From Acidisarcina sp. (lineage in GTDB: Bacteria; Acidobacteriota; Blastocatellia; Pyrinomonadales; Pyrinomonadaceae), in the NCBI GenBank assembly GCA_021155145.1, contig JAJNPX010000187.1, positions 1-7,735 of the forward strand: a DNA stretch of 7,735 nucleotides, written 5' to 3'. This document shows positions 1 through 5,996 of this stretch, piece after piece; position 1 is the first letter of the stretch, and every line of letters begins with the position of its first letter. The position numbers and the translations under genes were made by a program. Below the pieces are notes generated by a model. The model was given only the letters and a program-made list of their open reading frames with translations. It was not told the origin of the DNA and searched no databases.

Positions 1-1715
1 TCGTTCGAGAGATAGATGCACTTGGCGGTATCATGGGCCGCGTCATCGACCGAACCGGGATCCAATTTCGCCTGCTGAATCGATCGCGCGGTCCGGCCGT
101 CCAGTCGCCGCGGGCACAGGCGGATCGAAGCCTTTACCGCACAGAGATGCGGCGGGTTCTCGAGGCCACCCCCGGCCTGCACCTTCGGCAGGGTGTTGTA
201 ACGTCTCTAATTGTTGAGAATAATAAGGTTATAGGTGTAGAGATGGAGGACACGCGTTGCTTTTCGGCGAAAGCGGTCGTCGTAGCAACGGGCACGTTTC
301 TCAACGGAATGATCCACACCGGTCAGAAGACCTACTCCGCGGGGCGTGCCGGTGAACCGGCCTCGATACAACTGGCCGAATCGTTGAAGGAGCTTGGATT
401 CCCCGTTGGAAGGCTCAAGACAGGGACTCCGCCAAGGCTCGATGGCCGTTCGATCGATTGGGACGCCTTTGAGCCTCAACCGCCCGACGAACGGCCGGTG
501 CCGTTCTCTTTTGCGACCGACAAGATCGAGCAGCCGCAGATACAATGTTTTATAGGTTATACAAGCGACGAGTTGCATAATGCGATCCGCCGCAATTTGC
601 ATCGCTCGCCGCTCTACTCAGGCAAGATCAAAGGCATCGGGCCGCGGTATTGCCCTTCGATCGAGGACAAGGTCGTAAAGTTTGCCGATAAGGACCGCCA
701 TCAACTATTTCTGGAACCTGAAGGGCATAACACGAACGAGGTTTACCTTAACGGTTTCTCGACCTCGCTTCCGTCCGATCTGCAGTTTGAACTGCTGAGG
801 ATGATCCCCGGGTTCAAAAATGTTCAGATAATTCGCCCGGGCTACGCAATTGAGTACGATTATGTCGATCCGCGAGAGATGCGGCCGACGATGGAATCGA
901 CCCGCCTCGGCGGCCTGTTCCTCGCCGGGCAGATAAATGGGACCACCGGCTACGAAGAGGCCGCTTGTCAGGGACTGATGGCCGGGATCAACGCCGCGTG
1001 CTCGATACAGGGCAGGACGCCATTCGTGCTTTCACGCGATAAGGCCTATATCGGCGTTCTCGTCGACGACTTGATCCAACATGGAGTGGACGAGCCATAT
1101 CGCCTCTTTACCTCGCGGGCTGAGGCGAGGCTGACACTGCGCCACGACAATGCGGACGAGCGCCTTTCGCCGATCGGCCGCGAGCTGGGACTCGTCGGTG
1201 ATACAGATTGGGAGAGATTCAGCGGTAAGCGAGACCGCTTGGCCCAACTGCGAAACGCCCTCGATTCGACTCGTTTCAAGCGTTCGTCACCGGAATACGC
1301 CGCGGTCTCGCAACTGCTCGGACATGATCTTGGGGACGCATTCACTCTCTCGCAGCTGGCGATGAGGCCCGGAGCCGGCCCGGCGCTCATCGCGCGACTG
1401 CTTCCATCAGCCTTGAAAGAAGAGGTCAAAGAGGGGGAATTGGCCACGGCACTCGCCGATTCTCTCTATTCCGGGTATGTCGCGAAACAGCAGGTCGCCA
1501 GCGAACGCGTAAACCACCACGATGGGTTGAAAGTTCCGGAATCATTCCGCTTCGACTCGATCAGCGGCCTTTCGCACGAAATGGTCGAACGTCTGGAGCG
1601 AGCCCGCCCGCAGAATTTTGGCCAGGTTCGAAAGATCGGCGGCCTCACTCCCGCCGCTATTTCGACAGTCTTGGTCCACCTGACCGCAGATCAGGCTCGA
1701 TCCGCTTCGGTGTAA
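1..1715 (+). CDS. mnmG: tRNA uridine-5-carboxymethylaminomethyl modification enzyme MnmG (GidA), 5'-truncated by window edge
   Basis: FAD enzyme that works with the GTPase MnmE to install the carboxymethylaminomethyl group at C5 of wobble uridine 34 in certain tRNAs; cytoplasmic. The frame is open from base 3, where it already reads VREIDALGGIMGRVID, matching E. coli VKEVDALGGLMAKAID near residue 60. The ATG at 33 is therefore internal, and about 60 residues with the FAD-binding GxGxxG motif lie off the left edge. Family signatures follow in order: RAQADR, GTFLNG, VGRLKTGTPPR, RYCPSIEDK, FLEPEG, STSLP, GYAIEYDYVDPREMRPT, GQINGTTGYEEAA, EPYRLFTSRAEARL, DNADERLSPIGRELGL. The C-terminal MnmE/tRNA-interaction region GYVAKQQ...ISGLSHEMVERL...GGLTPAAISTVLVHL is intact. 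The TAA stop shares its last A with a palindrome proposed to be a parS site. Identification is firm; start codon and upstream partner are not visible. Confidence 0.97.
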   Translation, partial: VREIDALGGIMGRVIDRTGIQFRLLNRSRGPAVQSPRAQADRSLYRTEMRRVLEATPGLHLRQGVVTSLIVENNKVIGVEMEDTRCFSAKAVVVATGTFLNGMIHTGQKTYSAGRAGEPASIQLAESLKELGFPVGRLKTGTPPRLDGRSIDWDAFEPQPPDERPVPFSFATDKIEQPQIQCFIGYTSDELHNAIRRNLHRSPLYSGKIKGIGPRYCPSIEDKVVKFADKDRHQLFLEPEGHNTNEVYLNGFSTSLPSDLQFELLRMIPGFKNVQIIRPGYAIEYDYVDPREMRPTMESTRLGGLFLAGQINGTTGYEEAACQGLMAGINAACSIQGRTPFVLSRDKAYIGVLVDDLIQHGVDEPYRLFTSRAEARLTLRHDNADERLSPIGRELGLVGDTDWERFSGKRDRLAQLRNALDSTRFKRSSPEYAAVSQLLGHDLGDAFTLSQLAMRPGAGPALIARLLPSALKEEVKEGELATALADSLYSGYVAKQQVASERVNHHDGLKVPESFRFDSISGLSHEMVERLERARPQNFGQVRKIGGLTPAAISTVLVHLTADQARSASV

Positions 1716-1731
1716 TGTGGCACGTGCCACA
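1716..1731. promoter_or_regulatory. parS: parS-like centromere site 1 (perfect 16-bp palindrome)
   Basis: TGTGGCACGTGCCACA is a perfect inverted repeat. With the flanking A1715 and T1732 the symmetry extends to 18 bp. It keeps the size, outer TGT/ACA and CACGTG core of the consensus chromosomal parS (TGTTTCACGTGAAACA), matching 12 of 16 positions. The four differences are symmetrical, TT to GG in one arm and AA to CC in the other. It lies 89 bp upstream of parA, next to the genes for its presumed ligands. Binding by the local ParB is inferred from position and pattern. Alternatives are the stem of an mnmG terminator (no T-run follows) or a member of a dispersed palindromic repeat. Confidence 0.6.
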
Positions 1732-1747
1732 TCTCGAACGCCGAAAG

Positions 1748-1763
1748 TGTGCCACGTGCCACA
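1748..1763. promoter_or_regulatory. parS: parS-like centromere site 2 (near-perfect palindrome)
   Basis: TGTGCCACGTGCCACA differs from the upstream copy only at position 5 (C for G), which breaks one symmetric pair. It matches the B. subtilis-type site TGTTCCACGTGAAACA at 13 of 16 positions. Its centre (1755/1756) is exactly 32 bp from the centre of site 1 (1723/1724), close to three helical turns, so two ParB dimers would sit on the same DNA face. It is 56 bp upstream of the parA start, so bound or spreading ParB could also affect parA transcription. Function is inferred. Confidence 0.55.
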
Positions 1764-1783
1764 TTTCGCATTTTCGGTATGCG

Positions 1784-1813
1784 TTGTGGTAACTTATCAA
1801 TTCGCTGTATTAC
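1784..1813 (+). promoter_or_regulatory. possible parA promoter, possibly giving a leaderless transcript
   Basis: TTGTGG (1784-1789) and TATTAC (1808-1813), 18 bp apart, are the best sigma70-like pair found in the gap before parA. The -10-like element ends only 6 nt before the parA ATG, and no Shine-Dalgarno sequence is visible upstream of that ATG. If the promoter is real, transcription would begin at or next to the start codon. Both boxes are imperfect and the call is weak. Confidence 0.28.
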
Positions 1814-1819
1814 GCTTTA

Positions 1820-2581
1820 ATGGGAAAGATCATTGCCGTCGCCAACCAGAAAGGCGGCGTAGGAAAAACGACCACCGCGATCAATCTCGCCGCGGCACTT
1901 GCATCCAACGGCAAGAAGGTCCTGCTCGTGGATGCCGACCCGCAGGGTAACGCCACCTCCGGTTCGGGCGTCGCTCGCATGAACGGCCGAAAGTCGCTGT
2001 ACGATGCGATGTCCGGGTCAAGTACGATCCGGGAGTTGGTCGTGCCGACCGAACTTCCGACGTTATGGGTGCTTCCGTCGAACAAGAACCTCGCCGGCAT
2101 AGAGATCGAGCTTGCCGATTCGGACGACCGGGCAACGATCCTAAAGCAGCTTCTGGAAGACGCGAGGGAGTATTTTCATTACATCATCGTCGATTGCCCG
2201 CCAAGCCTGGGGATTCTGACGCTCAACGGCCTCACTGCAGCGGATTCGCTTCTGGTGCCGATCCAGTGTGAGTACTTTGCTCTCGAGGGCGTCACGGAGC
2301 TTTTCGAGACTCTGGCCCGCCTGAAACGCGAGCTTAATCCCGGCCTCACGATCGAGGGTCTGCTGCTGACCATGTATGACGAACGCACAAATCTAGCGGC
2401 GGCCGTCGCCAAGGACCTGAGAGATTTTTACGGGCCGCAGGTGCTAAAGACGGTGATACCCAGAAATGTGCGGCTCGCCGAAGCACCCAGCTACGGAAAG
2501 CCGATCTTGTTGTACGACGCAAGATCGAGGGGTTCTGAGGCATATAGTGACCTTGCAAAGGAGATTTTGAGCCATGGCTAG
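1820..2581 (+). CDS. parA: Chromosome partitioning ATPase ParA (Soj)
   Basis: A 253-residue MinD/ParA-family ATPase of the short chromosomal (Soj) type, without the extra N-terminal DNA-binding domain of some plasmid ParA proteins. The deviant Walker A motif KGGVGKTT is at residues 11-18, with signature Lys11 and Lys16. Walker A' VLLVDADPQGN is at 34-44 and Walker B IIVDCPP at 122-128. The late ParA motif VIPRNVRLAEAPSYGKPI is at 212-228. ATP-bound dimers coat the nucleoid and are released by ParB, which drives segregation of parS-bound origins. The ATG is well placed for the family (MGKIIAVANQKGG) but lacks an obvious Shine-Dalgarno. The 3' end overlaps parB by 8 nt, so the two are translationally coupled. 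Two parS-like palindromes lie just upstream. Confidence 0.97.
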   Translation: MGKIIAVANQKGGVGKTTTAINLAAALASNGKKVLLVDADPQGNATSGSGVARMNGRKSLYDAMSGSSTIRELVVPTELPTLWVLPSNKNLAGIEIELADSDDRATILKQLLEDAREYFHYIIVDCPPSLGILTLNGLTAADSLLVPIQCEYFALEGVTELFETLARLKRELNPGLTIEGLLLTMYDERTNLAAAVAKDLRDFYGPQVLKTVIPRNVRLAEAPSYGKPILLYDARSRGSEAYSDLAKEILSHG

Positions 2582-3443
2582 AAAGCCCTTGGGCCGTGGG
2601 CTGAGCGCTTTGCTCGGCGAGGACCCCATCGTGACTACCGACGGAATTCAGGGTGAAGTGGATATCGACCTCATCGAACCCAACCCTGAACAGCCGCGTA
2701 CAAGGTTTGTGGACGCCAATCTGGACGAACTTGCCCGCTCTATCACTGCGAACGGGATCGTGCAGCCGATCGTCGTCCGAAAGGTCGGGACCCGGTATCA
2801 GATAATTGCGGGCGAACGGCGCTGGAGAGCAGCCCAACGTGCAGGCCTTCGCAAAGTGCCGGTGACCATTAAGGACATAGCCGACGAAAAGCTCCTCGAG
2901 ATCGCCCTTGTCGAGAACATACAGAGGCAGGAACTAAATCCGGTCGAAGAAGCCAAGGCGTACCGCAAACTTATTGATACTATTGGGTTTACGCAGGAGG
3001 AGCTTGCCGAACGAGTGGGCAAGGAGCGCTCCAGGATCGCCTCGTCGATGCGCATTCTCAAGCTGCCGCAGGATATCCAGACCCTGATCGAAGAAGAAAA
3101 GCTGTCTGCGGGCCACGGCCGAGCCCTTCTTATGTCTGACGAGACTGCTACGCAGCGGCGGATCGCGAGATCGATCGTCGAGTTGGGCCTCTCCGTACGC
3201 GAGGCGGAGAGGATGATAAAAAAGGCCGCTTCCAAGGCGGCAAACGTTGACAAAACTAAAGTTACGGCGGCTGTAAAGGACCCGAATGCCCGGCTTGCCG
3301 AGACCAAAATGATGAGGGCGCTCGGAACGAACGTCAAGATCGTCCCGGGACGCAAAGGCGGTGGAAAGATCGAGGTCGAATATTACAATGCGGACGACCT
3401 CGACCGCATATTTCAGCGAATAGTATATCCAAAGGAGGGCTAA
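2574..3443 (+). CDS. parB: Chromosome partitioning CTPase / parS-binding protein ParB (Spo0J)
   Basis: A 289-residue chromosomal ParB. The N-terminus MARKPLGRGLSALLG is the peptide with a conserved Arg (R8) that stimulates ParA ATPase. The CTP-binding domain shows IEPNPEQPR (34-42), GIVQPIVVR (61-69), GERRWRA (80-86) and ENIQRQ (114-119); CTP lets ParB clamp and slide on DNA away from parS. The helix-turn-helix spans about 139-163 (FTQEELAERVGKERSRIASSMRILKLP), followed by the conserved LSAGHGRALL (177-186). The C-terminal dimerisation segment KIEVEYYNADDLDRIFQRI is at 265-283. The recognition helix is unusual: family members typically read GKSRxxIANxLRLL, here GKERSRIASSMRIL, replacing the usual Ser with E151 and Asn with S157. 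The start is supported by AAGGAG at 2558-2563, 10 nt upstream. It overlaps parA and is followed after 4 nt by selD. Confidence 0.97.
   Translation: MARKPLGRGLSALLGEDPIVTTDGIQGEVDIDLIEPNPEQPRTRFVDANLDELARSITANGIVQPIVVRKVGTRYQIIAGERRWRAAQRAGLRKVPVTIKDIADEKLLEIALVENIQRQELNPVEEAKAYRKLIDTIGFTQEELAERVGKERSRIASSMRILKLPQDIQTLIEEEKLSAGHGRALLMSDETATQRRIARSIVELGLSVREAERMIKKAASKAANVDKTKVTAAVKDPNARLAETKMMRALGTNVKIVPGRKGGGKIEVEYYNADDLDRIFQRIVYPKEG
3433..3439 (+). promoter_or_regulatory. Shine-Dalgarno that decides the selD TTG start
   Basis: AGGAGGG lies inside the last codons of parB (Pro-Lys-Glu-Gly-stop), with the AGGAGG core ending 9 nt before the TTG at 3448. It is the only strong ribosome-binding sequence near the 5' end of selD. 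It is 54 nt from the GTG at 3493, far too distant to serve that codon. It therefore favours initiation at 3448 and reading through the UGA at 3490. Confidence 0.75.
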
Positions 3444-3447
3444 CCTG

Positions 3448-4470
3448 TTGACAGTAAAGCGTTTAACGGAAATGGTCTCGTGCGCGGGTTGAGTGGCTAA
3501 ACTCGCCCCCGGCGACCTTGCCCAAGTTTTGGGCAAACTTCCGCGCCAATCCAGCGAAAATGTGATCGTCGGTTTCGATACAGCCGACGATGCGGGAGTA
3601 TTTCGCCTTTCGGACGAGCTTGCTTTGGTGCAAACAGTGGATTTTTTTACGCCCGTTGCCGACGATCCGGAGATCTACGGCCAGGTCGCCGCGGTAAATG
3701 CACTTAACGACGTGTACGCCATGGGCGGAACTCCGCTCTCTGCCCTTTCTATCGTATGCTATCCGCAAAAGGGCGATTTTGAGATTCTCGGGCAGATCCT
3801 TGCGGGCGGGCAGAGGGCAATGAATGCGGATGGCGTCGTCGTGATAGGCGGCCATTCGGTCGACGATCAGGAAATAAAGGTCGGCTACGCCGTGACCGGT
3901 ACTATCGACCCTAAAAAAGTGATCACGAATGCCGGGGCAAGGCGTGGCGACGTCTTGATCCTCACCAAGCCGATAGGCACCGGCGCGATCAATACGGCCG
4001 TCAAGAATGGAAAAGCCAGCGATAAAGCGGTCAAGGCAGCGATCGAGGCGATGACCACATCCGCCGCAGCGGCATCTAAAGCAATGGCCCGGATGGGTGC
4101 GAATGCCTGTACGGATGTAACCGGCTTTGGCCTCTTAGGGCATGCTTTCGAGCTGGCTAAGGCCAGCGGCGTCACCTTAAATATTGATTCGACTCAGGTT
4201 CCTCTTTTGCCGGACGTGATAGGGTTGATCGAGATGGGTATGTTGACTCGAGGCGACAAGAACAATCGCGTCTATGCAGGCGACACCATTAAGTTCGACC
4301 CGGCGGTCGGCTCAGCGATGCAGAGCGCTTTATTTGACCCGCAAACGGCCGGCGGCCTGCTCATCAGTTTGCCCCCCGAAAATTCGGAGGCCTATCTGGC
4401 GGAGATCTCCGGCTCTCACGTCATAGGCAGCGTCGGCGAGCTCTCGGACTTTCTCATTGAAGTAATTTAA
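3448..4470 (+). CDS. selD: Selenide, water dikinase SelD (selenophosphate synthetase), selenocysteine-containing, with in-frame UGA
   Basis: Makes selenophosphate from selenide and ATP, the selenium donor for selenocysteyl-tRNA and 2-selenouridine. Starting at TTG 3448, the frame reads MTVKRLTEMVSCAG-UGA-VAKLAPGDL; the only in-frame stop before 4468 is the UGA at 3490-3492. With UGA as Sec15 it aligns with E. coli SelD HGAGCGCKISP: Sec15 to catalytic Cys17, Lys18 to Lys20. The product is 340 residues (E. coli, 347). ATP/Mg residues are visible in DTADDAG (44-50), QTVDFF (62-67), NALNDVYAMGG (84-94), GGHSVDD (134-140), LTKP (172-175), DVTGFGLLGH (223-232) and DPQTAGG (297-303). A GTG at 3493, directly after the UGA, would give a 325-residue protein lacking the catalytic segment and having no Shine-Dalgarno. 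The gene is 4 nt after parB and 5 nt before tatB, hence co-transcribed. Sec incorporation is inferred from sequence. Confidence 0.93.
3490..3492 (+). other. UGA selenocysteine codon of selD
   Basis: In-frame TGA at codon 15, flanked on both sides by conserved SelD coding sequence: LTEMVSCAG before and VAKLAP after. The position corresponds to the catalytic Cys/Sec of the family. The conserved upstream reading frame plus a correctly spaced Shine-Dalgarno and start argue against an accidental stop or a true N-terminal boundary. Confidence 0.88.
3518..3536 (+). promoter_or_regulatory. candidate bacterial SECIS hairpin in selD mRNA
   Basis: TTGCCCAA (3518-3525) pairs perfectly with TTGGGCAA (3529-3536), giving an 8-bp stem with a 3-nt GUU loop. 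The loop begins 33 nt after the UGA, inside the roughly 16-37 nt window known for bacterial SECIS elements, and has a G at its first position as SelB-bound loops usually do. It lies within coding sequence (residues 24-30 of SelD), as bacterial SECIS elements do. It lacks the bulged U of the E. coli fdhF element, and the closing A-U pairs could open to widen the loop. The role is inferred. Confidence 0.6.
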
Positions 4471-4475
4471 GTCAG

Positions 4476-4937
4476 ATGTTTTTGTTCATCTTCGAATCAT
4501 TGGGAACTTCCGAACTGATCCTGATCGGTATCGTGGCCCTGATCTTTCTTGGTCCGCGGCGCTTGCCCGAGATCGCCCGCAAAGTAGGAAAGGTGATGGC
4601 GGACCTGCGAGGCACGGCCAATGAATTCAAACAGACGTGGGAGCGCGAGATAGATTTCGAGGAGGAAGCAAAGGCCCTGCGTCTCGACGTGATCGAAGAG
4701 GAAGCATCGAAGGAGGAACCTGTTCCCCGCGAGAACTCGATACTTCCCGACGCCGATAGCGCAAACGGGAGCGATCCCCCGGCTGCTATCGACGCGCCCG
4801 CGATCAGGTCCGTCGATAAAGAGAGATTTGAGGCACTCAAGCTCGAAGCCGGGCCCGCGATCGACCCCGCCGACGGCGAAACCCTACCGGACGAGGACGG
4901 GCCCGACCTGCTCTCCGACAAACGTAACTGGCTGTGA
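4476..4937 (+). CDS. tatB: Twin-arginine translocase TatA/TatB-family subunit, TatB-like
   Basis: A 153-residue single-span membrane protein that would cooperate with TatC to recognise twin-arginine signal peptides and export folded proteins. It has the Tat A/B plan: a short N-terminus with a membrane helix at about 12-26 (SELILIGIVALIFLG), a Gly-Pro hinge (26-27), an amphipathic helix (RRLPEIARKVGKVMADLRG, 28-46), then a charged, probably disordered tail rich in Glu, Asp and Pro. LGPRRLP is the TatB form of the hinge (E. coli TatB LGPQRLP), whereas TatA usually has FG, and the long acidic tail also fits TatB. A TatB label rather than TatA is therefore favoured, but bifunctional TatA/B proteins exist. 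It begins 5 nt after selD with a weak ribosome-binding site, suggesting coupling. Its TGA overlaps the tatC GTG by 4 nt. Confidence 0.88.
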   Translation: MFLFIFESLGTSELILIGIVALIFLGPRRLPEIARKVGKVMADLRGTANEFKQTWEREIDFEEEAKALRLDVIEEEASKEEPVPRENSILPDADSANGSDPPAAIDAPAIRSVDKERFEALKLEAGPAIDPADGETLPDEDGPDLLSDKRNWL

Positions 4938-5995
4938 AAGAACTCGAAACAAGACGCGAAGATACGACCGCCGGGCAGATGTCGTTTCTCGAACATCTCG
5001 ACGAGCTTCGCAAGCGGCTTGTCCGCTCGGTCGTTATCATCGTGATCGCGTTCGTGTTTTGCTTTTTCGCGTCGGAGTCTATATTCAGGTTTCTCTCAGT
5101 TCCTATCGTGAGGGCGTTGAACGAGGCCGCGCTCAAAAAGGCGACGATGAGCGGCCAAACGGGTGAGGAAGAGATCCTCCCGCTGACAGAGCTAAAGCCG
5201 GGCGACGGCGGGAAGTATATTTTTGAGAAGGCAACGAGGTTGGGGACGGTCGTAGTTCAGCCCGGAGCCAGCGTTCAGACGGTGGTCGGCCTCGCGCCCG
5301 AGGGCGAACCCGCACTATTCACCGATGAGGCGATGATCACCGCACACGGCGTCGTCCCAAAAGGTGTGAGGCTCCCGGTGGACCTCAAGGCCGCGGCTTC
5401 GGACGAAAATGCGACCATCGGCGAGCGTCTTATCGTGACGACCGCTCAAGAGGGATTTACTCTCTACGTCACCGTATCGCTCTATGCTGCGATCGCCGTT
5501 TCGATCCCGCTACTTTTGTTGCAGGTATGGGGCTTTGTCTCACCCGCGTTATACCCCCACGAGAAGGCGTACGTCACTCCATTCATACTGCTTTCGAGCA
5601 TCGCCTTTATCGCGGGTGCGGCATTCGCCTATTACATACTGTTTCCGCCGGCGGTAAGCTATCTTCTCGGTGTCGCGGACGAGTTCAGGCCGCTGTTGCG
5701 CGCGACCGACTATTTCGACCTTATTACGCTGATCATGCTCGCAATGGGCCTGATCTTTCAGATGCCCGCCATTACTTACGTACTCGCCCGGATCGGGCTG
5801 GTTTCGGCCTCTCTGCTGATCAAAAGCTGGAAGATCGCGTTGATAGTGATCCTCATCGTCGCGGCGTTCGTTTCACCCACCGGAGATATCCCCAACCTGA
5901 TGCTCTTTGCCCTTCCGATGATAGTTTTGTACGTATTTTCAATAGGTATTGCCTGGTTTTTCGGTAAGGCCCGTCGGACCGAGGCCGAAGCGTAG
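4934..5995 (+). CDS. tatC: Sec-independent protein translocase TatC with enlarged first periplasmic loop
   Basis: The multispanning core of the Tat translocase, which binds twin-arginine signal peptides. The N-terminal motif SFLEHLDELRKRL is at 17-29. Membrane spans are at about 31-50, 176-198, 215-238, 262-284, 300-313 and 322-343. QVWGFVSPALYPHEK (197-211) carries the conserved loop Glu210 (E. coli Glu103). TM4 has Gln276 where E. coli has Glu170. The protein is 353 residues against about 250 for ordinary TatC. The excess lies between TM1 and TM2 (about 62-168), where a short loop is expected; this segment is hydrophilic, rich in Gly, Val and Glu, and has no evident membrane span. The GTG start (4934) overlaps the tatB stop and has no clear Shine-Dalgarno; Met16 (ATG 4979), next to the conserved motif, is an alternative start. 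TatC identity is certain. Confidence 0.96.
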   Translation: MKELETRREDTTAGQMSFLEHLDELRKRLVRSVVIIVIAFVFCFFASESIFRFLSVPIVRALNEAALKKATMSGQTGEEEILPLTELKPGDGGKYIFEKATRLGTVVVQPGASVQTVVGLAPEGEPALFTDEAMITAHGVVPKGVRLPVDLKAAASDENATIGERLIVTTAQEGFTLYVTVSLYAAIAVSIPLLLLQVWGFVSPALYPHEKAYVTPFILLSSIAFIAGAAFAYYILFPPAVSYLLGVADEFRPLLRATDYFDLITLIMLAMGLIFQMPAITYVLARIGLVSASLLIKSWKIALIVILIVAAFVSPTGDIPNLMLFALPMIVLYVFSIGIAWFFGKARRTEAEA

Positions 5996-5996
5996 C

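Larger units (their letters stand above)
1716..1768. repeat. 21-bp tandem direct repeat with 32-bp period carrying the parS-like palindromes
   Basis: Bases 1716-1736 and 1748-1768 match at 19 of 21 positions (differences at 1720/1752 and 1733/1765), separated by 11 bp of unrelated sequence. The similarity extends past the palindromes into a shared CATnTCG right flank, so the pair looks like a local duplication rather than two independently evolved sites. The left arm of copy 1 (ATGTGGCACGTG, 1715-1726) is also exactly complementary to 1753-1764, so an RNA or single strand could form a 12-bp stem enclosing 26 nt. Confidence 0.8.

Noticed and set aside
1715..1764. Rho-independent terminator of mnmG formed by the palindromes
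   Set aside because: The stems are strong but no T-run follows either one. The 16-bp CACGTG symmetry beside parAB fits parS better. A dual role cannot be excluded.
1717..1950. 77-residue + strand frame starting in the intergenic palindrome
   Set aside because: It runs out of frame into the 5' part of parA, starts inside a palindromic repeat and has no ribosome-binding site or motif.
2934..3536. 200-residue open frame on the - strand opposite parB and the start of selD
   Set aside because: It mirrors strongly supported + strand genes, has no recognisable motifs, and lies in the high-GC antisense frames where chance open frames are common.
3518..3540. TTGCCCAA/TTGGGCAA hairpin as a transcription terminator
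   Set aside because: It is followed by AACTTCCG with no T-tract and lies inside the selD coding region near its 5' end; SECIS position fits better.
3493..4470. SelD starting at GTG 3493 (325 residues)
   Set aside because: This start directly follows an in-frame TGA, has no Shine-Dalgarno and omits the catalytic Cys/Sec-x-x-Lys segment, which is encoded in frame just upstream.
4472..4996. 174-residue Ser-rich open frame on the - strand opposite tatB
   Set aside because: Its Ser/Ala/Arg-rich, low-complexity composition is what the acidic tatB tail gives when read backwards; no family features.
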